DNA from: Lophium mytilinum
Lineage: Eukaryota; Ascomycota; Dothideomycetes; Mytilinidiales; Mytilinidiaceae
Assembly (NCBI GenBank): GCA_010093605.1
Contig: MU004193.1
Coordinates: 1,433,520-1,497,519 of the forward strand
DNA: 64,000 nt
Reading direction: 5' to 3'
A program made the translations under genes and the position numbers. Positions 54,309 to 64,000 of this stretch are shown piece by piece. The first letter of the stretch is position 1; each line of letters opens with the position of its first letter. The notes below the pieces were generated by a model. It did not search any database. It saw only the letters and a list, made by a program, of their open reading frames with translations, and had not been told where the DNA came from.

Positions 54309-56454
54309 TTATGGCCTATCACTGGAACGAGTTAGTGTGGTACGAGAGGATCGTTCTGGTCGTGGTGTCGTTAAGACAAGGCAGACCACGATCAGCGGGA
54401 AAAAAAGGATGAACGCTGCGATTCCCGCAATTCCATAACCCAAAACCCGACCGCCAAGCTTGAAGTCTCGAAACATGCCCAGGGCAAAGCATGCCAGAAT
54501 GATGCCCCAAACGGCTAGGTAGACCAAGAGCTGCATGACGACGAATATTCTTGAAGCCAACTTCGACACCGGCCGCTCGAACTTGCGGCCTACGGTCCAA
54601 CCGGCCCATGGCGACCAAATCGCCCGGCTGATCTTCGCTTTGGCGTACAATATCGCCCTGACACCAAAGTTCAGGACGATAGTTGCCGAGCTAATGATGA
54701 CGAGGACCCCTAGCCAATCGTAGAGGAGCGGCCCGAGGTTTTTGAACCTGGTGGACATGCTGAGGAAAGAGGAGGCGAGGGAGGCGGGCAGGAAGAGTGC
54801 GGCGAGGATGGTCAGCCGTTTGACGCTGGTGGATTCGCGGATATTTAGAAGTTTATTCTGCGTCTCGATTGTGCGATTGATTCGTTCTATCCTCCTCTCA
54901 CAGTTGAGGACGCGCTGGGAGCATGTCTCCCTAAGTCTAAGATACTTAGCCCTATGCTGGCATTCGAAGCTAAGTTCTCCTCCTGTGGGTGAGGTAGAGG
55001 GCGGCTGCAGGTCCATTACTTTGAGGAGGAAGAGGATCGCGCCGGTCACGTCCTGTACGGTCTGCAGAATCTGCTCACATTCTTGCAGCTGGCCAATGAT
55101 GTCGGAGTCTGACCCTGAGGGGACTTGGTTAAACCGATGGGGCAGGCTAAAGATCATGTGGAAGAGTGGGTCGTCCTCGAATTTTTCTTGATCCAGCAGC
55201 AGGAAGTCCTCAAAGTAGCTCGCTTCTTGCAGATAGACACAGGTGAGGAGAAAGTCCATGACCAGGAACTGTGCACACTGCTTCAGTGCGCCACTCGCGA
55301 TGCTGATCCACTGTGTGCGGCCGGCCAGTATGCGATCTACGAGGCTTTAGTTTGAGAACGTGAAGTGTTCAGCTGGGCGGAGGGATGGATATACAGAGGA
55401 TGCCCTGCTGTGGCTCACGATGACAACTGGGTAGCTCAGCTAAATGACAATGCACATCAATAGGACTCCACGACTTACCGACCAGGCGATTCTCCCCCAC
55501 CTCAGCACAACAATAGTATGATTTACTCATAGCCAGCGGGCCATCCAACATGCCTGGCCTCAGCATCGAGCGCGTCCAGATCTTCTTCAATGGGAATGAC
55601 TCAGAGGTTTGCAAAAACTGGGAGCATATGGCCTCGATGTCTGTCGCTGGGGTTCCCCGATGGCGCTTGAGACCCTCGCCATGTATCATGTAGTCCAACG
55701 TAGGAGATTCAAGCCCGTATGCGTTCGCAAAGTGTTGCACTAAATTCTGCTGAATTGGCAACTCATATTTCAATGGAATGAACTCTCTGTCAAAGGTGTA
55801 TTCAATGATTCTTGCCCTGCCCCCCGAATGCTGCGTTACCCGTTTTAGGGAAGCACCAATGTCTTGAGCTGGATCATGTACGAGCAGGATCCTGCAAGGA
55901 TCGCTGCGATCAAATGGCACGTCTACAATACGTAGGATCCAACTTGAATGGAGTTCTTCTGAAGTCTCTATTGGGGACTGAGGAACGTCATCTCTTTCTG
56001 GGTCGTTCAGGCTCGGCGTACGTCGACCGACACGCGGACCAGGCGGCGGCTGATTTAAATCTATTGTAGGCTGACGAATGGGTGCGCGAACGAATTGACC
56101 GGCAGCGTGACGTAGAGACGAGTTGGTCGCGCAGCGATTTGTTGGATCAATAGGCTGGTGATGCACTGTACTCTTGGTCTTCTCTGTTGGTGTCTGGCCG
56201 CGTGCGTGTTGAGGTATTTGAAGCACTAGGTTGGCTAGCGGGCTGCCCACCGCAACCGGCCTGCTAGATAGGCCCACGGCTTTCTCTACCTCCTTCGCAT
56301 CCTGTTGCACATCATTGCGGGGAGCAGTCACTGGTTGCTCGGTCGGATGCTGAGAGCTCGGAGGATTAGGCGCGTTTGCAGTAGAGCTAGGCGTCGGAGG
56401 AGCGGCGACAAGGCTGAACCTTGGTTTCGCGTCCGACGATGTGGGATCTGACAT
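54309..56454 (-). CDS. CorA-like membrane protein with Pro-rich N-terminus
   Basis: Two exons, 56454-55479 and 55336-54309, give 667 aa; the 142-nt intron (GTAAGT, CTCGTAG) joins in phase 1. Residues 1-170 are Pro/Thr/Ser-rich and disordered. Then a folded part (SSWILRIVDVPFDRSDPCRILL; RARIIEYTFDREFIPL) and, after the junction, RILAGRTQWISIASGALKQ and helices with QECEQILQTVQDVTGAILFLL. Near the end LTILAALFLPASLASSFLSM has the shape of CorA TM1, but the GMN selectivity motif is missing (SMS). Three more hydrophobic helices follow (WLGVLVIISSATIVLNFG; VVMQLLVYLAVWGIILACF; GIAGIAAFILFFPLIVVCL). CorA proteins have two helices, so a magnesium-transport role is doubtful. Fungal CorA-like proteins of this sort are numerous and uncharacterised. 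Confidence 0.78.
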
Positions 56455-58606
56455 GCTAGAGCTACAGAGCGAAGCTAGTTGCTGGTTGATATATTATAGC
56501 TGTCAAGGTCGACAAAATTTGAGTTGTGAGAAAGAAGAAGTGGACGAGAGGCTGAGTTGAGAGATGCAAGTATGATTGAGATGCCTGCTCGTGGGCCGTG
56601 GCTTGATCTGCGGGTGCTCATAGGCTGTCAATCATTGTGGCTGCTAGGGGAGATACGAGTTTCAAGTTGCAGCTGAAGTACATAGCACAGAGAAAATATT
56701 TCCTAGGTTGGGCTGCAATGTGTTAGTTTATCGGGTTGTTTCCCCAAATTCTTTAGAAAATCAGTTAGTTTGAGTTCTTGAAGGAAAAGAAGAGAGTAGG
56801 AGAAAGTAGAGTCACGTGAGGGTGTATCTTCAAGGCGGGGTTGGATATCGTCGTCTGAGTACCTTGGTAAGAGGTATCTCTTGAGTGCGAAGCATTCTCT
56901 TGGACTCGCTAGACTCGAAATATCTTTCGGCGTGGGGGATAGGGAAACATACTAGACATAGGAAACCCTTGGGAAGCTCGCTATCAATTATGGGGCGTAT
57001 CGCACCACCAACCCGGTGGAGACTGTGGTTGCCAAGGAAGATTATCCTACCTTTGTACATTTCGTATCATGAAGCAAAAGATAAATCAAGTGGAGCAGCA
57101 AATGAAAGGAACCCTTGGCTCTTCTAGAAGTGCGCTAGAACTTTGAAGCCTGGGGAGTGGAAGGGGGCTTGGCTCCCAACAAATGGCGCAGAACTATAGC
57201 CGCATTTCACTGCGAAACCATAGAAAAGCTGACGATGCCGAAGCTCGTACCTAGCGCCAACTATACACTAACACTAAGCAGGCGTATTTACAAGGCAGGC
57301 GATGTGCCGGTGCCTGAGGATGACATGCTACTGAGAAATCATTCAGTGATGGATGCTGAAGAAGTTTTATTCTCTTAAAACGCTGGATCCCTCATGATGC
57401 CACCAATCTCTTGGTCCCGATGGATATTCATGATTGATCAGTCGATTTGCGTCGTACAAGTGCAACGTACTACACACTCCTCAATCAAGAGAGGTCTCGC
57501 AACAAGGGGTCTGCCGATGCTGACTGCCTTGCTCACAAGATCTAGAACTCGGCTCATACCCAGCCTCGGTGCCATGAGGTTGCACACACAGCCCGCCATC
57601 CCCAGCTGCATCTGCTTACAGGGTGTGAGGGCTTCCTCCACGCCATACTGCCATGCACATCCGGACTGGCGTGGAAGCCTTCTAGCGCGGCACTCTAGAA
57701 AACTCTTGGTGCCCGCAGTGGGGCCAAGTCGCGCCAAAGGGCGCGCAGCCTCCACCAAGGAGCGCGTGCCAGGTCTGTGAGCCTTGTCTAAGCGGGCGCG
57801 GAGAGAATTTTACGCAATGATGCTGCGCGACTGGGGATAGAATTTTGCGCCCGCTACGTGGGACAAGAGGGCCAAGCAGCGCGAGCCATGAGAAATGCCG
57901 CTATACAACGTCTCTTATCTCTCATTTCACAACTGCGGCCACGGCTCAATCGCACCAGGCCATCCAACGTCGCTGGGCCGGCTTGGATGTGCTTGGCTCC
58001 GCTCGGAAACGAGGTTGACTCCGCTCCGCCAAGCTGAGTGAGGCCGCAGCTTATCCACATGAAGGAGGAGATTATGGGGATCCTGGATGACAGCCCATGG
58101 CCTGTCGCACACGCTCGATCGATGGCCCGTCCGTTTATAAACCTCCACATTCCCTGGACTCCCGTCGCAAAACACCATCTCAACAGCCTTGGGTTACGAA
58201 TCAAGCACCGTGCCCTTCCCTCGACAGCCCTGCACCACTTCGAGCCTCGAGGCTGTGTGCTACTGATTGCCAGCGCGGCTGCCTGGACTCTCAGCCTAAC
58301 GGACCCGCGTGAGATCCGCAAGATCATCTTCGGACTTTGAACCGGTATGTGCATTTCTCTTTATCTTAACTTCGCCTTTTCTTTGCACGTCGTTACGTTC
58401 TGTCTTCTGAATCTGTGAGTCGAGACCCTTGGAGGCATCCTACGCCAGTACAAATGCAACGTTAGGTTGACGCGAGCCGGCTGTGGCGCCGTCCTTGACC
58501 CCAGATACCCACTCAACTCTATTCACGTCACTCAACCACATGCCCGCAATATTACAACGGACCCCTCAAAACACTTTACTGACTTCCACCAGAAACACCA
58601 TCTGCC
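56455..58606. other. Spacer between CorA-like gene and permease
   Basis: Holds the promoter of both divergent genes. A GC-rich part near 57,700-58,000 is dense in GCGC. A TATA-like TTTATAAAC lies at 58134-58142, and a GTATGT donor near 58345 may start a 5' UTR intron of the permease. Frames of 70-165 codons here lack recognisable motifs and overlap on both strands. Confidence 0.45.
58134..58142 (+). promoter_or_regulatory. TATA-like element upstream of the permease
   Basis: TTTATAAAC about 465 bp before the permease ATG. It would fit a long 5' UTR, perhaps with an intron. Position only; no other support. Confidence 0.3.
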
Positions 58607-60438
58607 ATGGCCATTTGGAATAGGAATAGCCACTCTTCCGGCGTCAGTCCACAGCGGAGCGAGGAATATGGCATCAAGAATGACTACAACCCTCACGAGT
58701 ACCCCGCTGGGGAGTACCCGCAAGAGGGTGTCATGGTGGAGCCTGGAAGCGGCCAAACCAAGCTCACTCGAGGTCTCAAATCCCGCCATATTACTATGAT
58801 AGCAATCGGCGGTGCTATTGGAACTGGCCTCATTATCGGCACGGGCGCTGCGCTGGCAAAGGCTGGTCCGGCCAGTATCCTTATCAGTTATGCGTTCGTC
58901 GGTGTTCTCGTCTACATGGTCATGTGTGGTTTGGGAGAGATGGCTGCTTGGCTTCCCCTAGGCAGTGGTTTCTCTGGCTATGCTACTCGCTTCTGTGACC
59001 CTGCCCTCGGGTTTGCTCTAGGATACGTGAGTCCACCATCCGACCATTTTCCTAACTCTTCTAACGGGTGGTAGACCTACTGGTTCAAATATATCATCGT
59101 CACCCCTAACCAGCTCACCGCAGCGGCACTCGTAATACAATACTGGTGCCCGCCTGAGCGTGTCAACCCCGGTGTCTTCATCGCCGTCTTCTTCGTCGTC
59201 ATCCTCACTATCAACTATTTCGGGGTCAAGTTCTTCGGCGAATTCGAGTTCTGGCTCAGCAGTATCAAAGTCCTCGTTATTATTGGCTTGATCCTATTGT
59301 CCTTCATCCTTGCCCTTGGAGGCGGTCCCACCCATGACCGTACGGGGTTTAGGTACTGGAAAAACCCCGGTGCTTTCAAGCCCTACATTGAGAGTAAGGA
59401 GTCATGAGATCAGCCCTACATAAGAAGTCTACTAATCCTACAACAGCGGGAAGTGGAGGTAAATTCCTTGGTTTCTGGAGTTCGATGATTACAGCCGTGT
59501 TCGCCTACCTCGGAACTGAGCTCGTTGGTGTGACTGTTGGCGAAGCACAAAACCCGAGGAAAACGATTCCCCGCGCCATCAAGTTAACCTTCTTCCGGAT
59601 CATGTTCTTCTACGTCCTCAGTGTCTTTTTCCTGGGCATGATCGTGCCGTACAATTCCAAGGAACTAATATTCGCCAACAAGCAGGGTAGCAAGGCGTCC
59701 GCCTCTCCCTTCGTGGTTGCCATCTCCATTGCCAAGATCAAGGTTCTCCCTGGGTTCATCAATGGCTGCATTCTGCTCTTCGTCTTCAGCGCTGCTAACT
59801 CTGATCTCTACATTGCCTCCCGTACCATCTACGGTCTTGCATCCATGGGTAAGGCTCCCCGCATTCTAGCCAGAACCGACAAGCGCGGTGTTCCAATCTT
59901 CGCCCTCGGCCTCTCCTCCCTATTCTGCCTCCTCGCCTTCATGAACGTCAGCGACGACTCCAAAATAGTCTTCGGTTACTTCGTTAATCTCGTCACCATG
60001 TTTGGCCTCCTCGCCTGGATCTCCATCCTGGTCACCCACATCTACTTCGTGCGCGCCCGCCGCGCCCAAGGCATCACCAACGACCAGATGCCATACGTAG
60101 CGCCCTGTGGCATCTGGGGCTCATACATCGCCCTCTTCTTCTGCGTCCTCATTGCCATCACCAAGAACTTCAACGTCTTCACCAAGGGCGACTACGGATC
60201 GTTCGACTACAAGAACTTCATCACCGGCTACCTCGGCATCCCGCTCTACCTCATCATGATCTTCGGCTACAAGCTAATCATGAGGGAGGAGGGCGTGAAG
60301 CCCATGCACGCAGACTTCTATTCCGGAAAGGCGGAGATCGATGCCGAAGAGGCGGAATTCCTAGCGCAGCAAGCGGAGAAGCACCAGAATCCACAGGGTG
60401 GCTGGTTCTATCGGACGTTTGTTTCGTGGTTGTTCTAA
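58607..60438 (+). CDS. Amino-acid permease, Dip5-like (APC superfamily, YAT family)
   Basis: Three exons: 58607-59026, 59075-59393, 59447-60438; 576 aa. Introns of 48 and 53 nt have GTGAGT/GTAAGG donors and CTAAC/CTAAT branches. After a polar N-terminus, TM1 has MIAIGGAIGTGLIIGTGAALAKAGPAS, the YAT signature, then LGEMAAWLPLGSGFSGYATRFCDPALGFALGY and FKYIIVTPNQLTAAALVIQYW, FFGEFEFWLSSIKVLVI, GGGPTHDRTGFRYW. About 12 helices in all; C-terminus acidic and soluble. The GPTHDR and NQLTAAALVIQYW segments resemble the dicarboxylic amino acid permease Dip5 (glutamate, aspartate) more than Gap1. It sits in the plasma membrane and works with the proton gradient. Substrate is inferred only. Start context TGCCATGGCC is strong. 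Confidence 0.93.
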
Positions 60439-61767
60439 GCGTGGAGCGGCGTCTTGTTTTGGTTCCGTGTTACGATCGTTATTCGTGAGCATAGAGAATC
60501 GTTTACATGAGCGTGATAGATACCAGCGACTACGTTAGTCGTTTTTTGGACGATATACCATGTATCGAAATGCCATCTGAGTTTTACTTCAATTTGGTGT
60601 CTTGACTGCGCTATGTGCCTTTTCGGACCCGTGCTAATCGTAGCCCAAGAAGACCTTCAACCCCAGGAGTTTGCGCTTAAAAATCTTACGTCAGCCGTGG
60701 AGTCTCCGAACGTGGATGACGTTAACCCGACTTTCTGCTGATATTGCCCATGGAAATAAGCCCGGATCATCTTTAGTCTTTCGTTCTCTCAACTCGCGTT
60801 TTGTTCGTCTCGAATCTGCCCTTGTACACTACCCGCCGGACTCCCATTCGCAACAATCAGCAGATAACCATTCCGGACCTGATGATCTTTCAGCATTCGC
60901 TACCTCGAATTCAGCTTTTTGGAACCCCTCAATTAGGCTATCTATAGTGTTTGTCCTGGTGTTTACCCCCGTTATGATTCTTTAGCGTGACGGTACCGTG
61001 AAAGCCATAGACTGCGGACGAACTAACATTCATTGAATGGACATGCCCGTGATCCCACTTGACGACGTTAACCATTCACTATTCGACCATGTATGATATA
61101 TTAAACCAGTGGCATTTAGAAGTAGGAGGTAAGACCTCGATCTAAGTCCCCCATGCGACAACACTACATTGAGACAAAAATGTGAATGCCATTAATTACG
61201 TGCATTTTGACATTCATTGGTAGAAGATGTGACTGCTGGCTATAGCACTAAGACGTTTGAAGATTGATTGAATCGAACCTGAGGTTATATTGAAGTGAAT
61301 ACGTGAGCTTATACACGTGATAAAAAGGAGAGCAACGTGACGCTTAGTACCTACGTAGGATATACGTACTCATACGTATGAAGCTGTATAGATCCACACG
61401 AATTGACGGTGTAGGTGTGGAGGAGGATGTCGAGCCTATAGATTATATCTACGTTCTACTTTACTACTATAATAGTAGAGCTATAAAAAGTTAATAGGTT
61501 GTAATATTTTCTTTATCAAAAGGGGTAAGTAATTCTATACTTCTCTATTCTAGTTTTATACCCCCCTTCTATATATCCTCTAATTACCTTAGAGAGCTTA
61601 GATTACTACTCGAGTACTTGATTCTTATGTATATTTATATAATATAGAAAAGCTATATAGCCTTACTATTTTATTATATATTTTTTCTATTTCTAGTAGC
61701 CATAGTTGTAAACTGATTATCGAGGCGTTTCTATCTTGTCGTCTCCCTTCTAGGCTGAGCCTTCGGC
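60439..61767. other. Spacer between permease and oxidoreductase
   Basis: The permease 3' UTR, then moderate DNA, then the AT-rich block listed separately. No gene recognised. Confidence 0.5.
61370..61700. other. AT-rich, TA-dense block, probable RIP-decayed repeat
   Basis: Roughly three quarters A+T with runs of TATA, CTATA and TTATATA, in sharp contrast to both flanks. This is the look of repeats altered by repeat-induced point mutation (C to T on both strands). No terminal repeat or frame survives. It ends about 70 bp before the oxidoreductase stop codon. Confidence 0.55.
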
Positions 61768-63449
61768 TCATGCAGCAGGAACAGGATTGTAGTACTCAAA
61801 CGTTTTTTTGGGATCCCACGCGCCCTTCAATCCCTTTAGTTTCTTAGTCCTCCACGGTTCATACCCATACATTTGCTCGAAGCCCTCCACGCCATTCGCA
61901 TAGTTGACATAGGTATGCCTAGTCTGATCCTTGGCCAGGCCAGAAAACCAGGTTTGCCGAATCTGCTCCCCGTACGCGTACGCATCGGCATTTGTTCGGG
62001 TATCATTACCGGCCCACCAGATGGTCGGGTTAGCAACGATTGGGTACACACGCTCGTCGAGGGAGAGAGAGGTGGAATTGGGGTTGACGGCTGTGACGCC
62101 TTGCATCCCGTAGTTCTCCATGAGCATAACGGAGGTGTTGAAGCGCGTATCGGCCGTCATTTTGGTGAAGACTTCGAAAGCTTTCCGGGCTACCGTGGCA
62201 TTCCATACTGGCAGGGAGGCTCCAGCACCCAGGGCGTTGAGGTTTGCTCGGCATGCGGTACTGTTCAGATTGTTCTGGGTCACGGTGTATAATGCGACGT
62301 AGTCGACATCCGTTGATACTGACGTTGAGATAGGGCCAACGGCTTTGAAAGGCGCAACATATTGCGCGGCCTCGGCCTCGTTACCCTCGTAGCCAATCGT
62401 GTATGCAATTATGGGCTAGACCTGGGTGTCAAAAAAGACTGACTAGAATAGAATTGGGAAACACTGACATATTTGGCATCGATGGGCGGGACCCTGGTCC
62501 AAACGCCGGTAAAAAACAGTTTCGCCGGACGGGTAGGGCTGCTGTCCTGTTCATTGATGACGGGGAGCAAAGTCTCAAGTTTGCTCTGGTCGTAGATGAG
62601 CGAGTACACGGTCCAGTTGCTCGTGATGTCGTAAATGGCGAGCTTCATGCTCGTCACCACAGCGAAGTTGTGGCCTGCACCCCGTAATGCCCAGAAGAGA
62701 TCTGCATGGCTGGTGTTCGAGGCCGTGAGAGCTGTTCCGTTTGCGAGAACAACATTGGCAGAGACGATGTTATCGAGCGAGAAACCGTGTTGGTTTTGGA
62801 GCATGGAGTGACCACCACCCATGAGAGGGCCGATCACTGACACGCATTCGCAGAGCCCAGTCACTGTTGGTTCCTCGTCAGCAGGCGCGCACATGGGATG
62901 ACAGGGACACCCTCACCTGCTTGTTTGTTATGCGCGAAGAGCTCCCTGGTAATCTCATACTGCAGAGTGCCGCCTCCCACCGTGGCAGTCTTGCCTCCAG
63001 CGTCAACTGTGGTGGTGTTCAACCTGCGCATATTAATCTGGATTCCATTCGGCAGGTTGTTGAGCGTCTTGGTCCAGCCATGGGTCCCTGCGCGCACAAG
63101 TTAGGCGCATCGCTCAGTGGCTGCTCTGGAATGACATACCGGACACAGTGAGGAAAGGAATGCCATGTTCGTGTGCGACTTGCACGGTTTTTTGGACATC
63201 ACCCTCGGTGCCAACCTCGACTACGACGTTGTAGTTGGGGTAGATACGAGGCGACGAACCCCGGACGAGCAGCTCGGCCCAATCAGGGTCATGGGGATAG
63301 ACAATCGCGGCTTTGTTGGAAAGCTGTGGCTCCAATGCCGCGCATGCAGCTTTCAGATCTTCAGCACGGGGTGTGAGTGGGTGCGCAGACACAGGAGCTG
63401 GAAGGCTGCCCAACCCCAGCCATGCGGCGAAGGCGACGAGAACGTGCAT
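61768..63449 (-). CDS. Secreted BBE-type FAD-linked oxidoreductase
   Basis: Four exons: 63449-63140, 63087-62917, 62863-62469, 62415-61768; 507 aa. MHVLVAFAAWLGLGSLPAPVSA is a signal peptide. The FAD-binding PCMH domain follows: AIVYPHDPDWAELL, then NYNVVVEVGTEGDVQKTV, PFLTVSGGTHGW (across junction 1), TVGGGTLQYEITREL, and GLCECVSVIGPLMGGGHSML with the Cys that is often flavin-linked in this family. The C-terminal BBE unit reads YVNYANGVEGFEQMYGYEPW ending in KKTFEYYNPV. NST/NGT/NDT glycosylation sites are frequent. Family members oxidise sugars, alkaloids or polyketide intermediates with O2. Substrate unknown; no cluster partner visible. Junctions have GCCTAAC and GCTGAC branches and keep frame. 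Confidence 0.93.
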
Positions 63450-64000
63450 GATGCTCCTGCGGAGAGATGGTGAAACTCAGTTGGTATCGCAGCCGCACGA
63501 CGTGCAGATGTGAAAAGGAAAAAGAGGGAGGTGAGTGGTGGGCGGCACTGGGAGCAGCTGGGGGCTCCTTCAAACTTGTGCCCTGCGCGGAAGGCCGACG
63601 CCTGAGACTACTGCGTTCCTTCGCGACGCTGTTGCAGCAACGCCGTATGGCGACTAGTGCTAGTACACGGCACGCATCGCGGGAAGCGCATCCGCGCCCA
63701 GCCTACAGTCTCCCCCATGTACGGGCGCCGCTTGTCAATGCTAGAACAAGGGTCAATTGCGCTGTAAAAAGCCTTGACCGAGCCTTGACCGGCGGCGCCC
63801 AGCCTGCATACTTCTGTGTGCAGTTTAGCGACGGTGCAGAGTGGCAGTCTCGGCAAAGCGTGGCTTGCTTTTGCAGCTTCCCACCAATATCATGGCGCTC
63901 GGTGCTTGACTCGACGTCGTCCTGCAGCATGCAGACGCTCAAATCTAGGTACGCGACCGGCGGTCGGGTTCGAGCAGGGGACATTCTTGAAGAGCTGAAG
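63450..64000. other. Oxidoreductase promoter and window edge
   Basis: No coding region is convincing. The stretch is the 5' flank of the minus-strand oxidoreductase. Confidence 0.5.

Noticed and set aside
55337-55478. Reading through the CorA-like intron as coding
   Set aside because: The frame is open for about 25 codons but reaches a TAA before exon 2. A single GTAAGT-to-TAG splice joins both exons in phase and removes it.
57854-58354. 166-codon minus-strand frame upstream of the permease
   Set aside because: Overlaps a 100-codon plus-strand frame, has no domain, and lies over the probable permease promoter and 5' UTR.
61768-63449. Secondary-metabolite cluster around the BBE oxidoreductase, permease and monooxygenase
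   Set aside because: No synthase, terpene cyclase or cluster regulator in the window; the CorA-like gene and long spacers lie between.

Overview
The window is nuclear DNA of a filamentous ascomycete (Pezizomycotina; class not certain, gene content fits Dothideomycetes or a close group). The evidence is many multi-exon genes with 47-63 nt introns that start GTATGT/GTAAGT, carry CTAAC or CTGAC branch sites and end YAG; fungal-only families (DUF6536, DUF6594, C14 peptidase-pseudokinase proteins); long gene-poor spacers; and patches of TA-rich decayed DNA.

Left part (1-22.4 kb): a GT90/Cap10-type glycosyltransferase, cytoplasmic arginyl-tRNA synthetase with a possible mitochondrial presequence upstream, a long disordered protein, a tRNA-Asp(GUC) gene, a secreted PL3 pectate lyase and a decayed copy of that lyase. 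The tRNA gene is the most striking object. It has the usual 19-nt intron after position 37, plus a 56-nt insert in the variable loop with the full look of an mRNA-type (spliceosomal) intron: GTAAGC start, GCTAAC branch, GCAG end. Removing both gives a regular 72-nt tRNA-Asp.

Middle part (22.4-38 kb): a dense accessory block of signalling and membrane proteins. It holds a Ser/Thr kinase with a disordered N-terminus, a caspase-like C14 peptidase fused to a degenerate kinase, an 89-aa acidic/basic small protein divergent from it, a DUF6594 membrane protein, a kinase-ankyrin fusion, a DUF6536 membrane protein and a five-helix membrane protein. Codon choice looks less C-ending than in the housekeeping genes. 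The make-up (protease, pseudokinase, kinase-ankyrin sensor, membrane proteins) recalls fungal non-self recognition or cell-death loci. That link is inference.

Right part (38-64 kb): the alpha subunit of 3-methylcrotonyl-CoA carboxylase (leucine breakdown), an acidic nuclear-type protein, a Rom1/Rom2-type Rho-GEF (cell wall integrity), a class B flavin monooxygenase with a decayed duplicate of its 3' end, a CorA-like membrane protein, a Dip5-like amino-acid permease and a secreted BBE-type FAD oxidoreductase. Exon boundaries were placed by hand from frame and splice motifs; no transcript evidence was available. No intact mobile element, CRISPR array or rRNA gene was seen.
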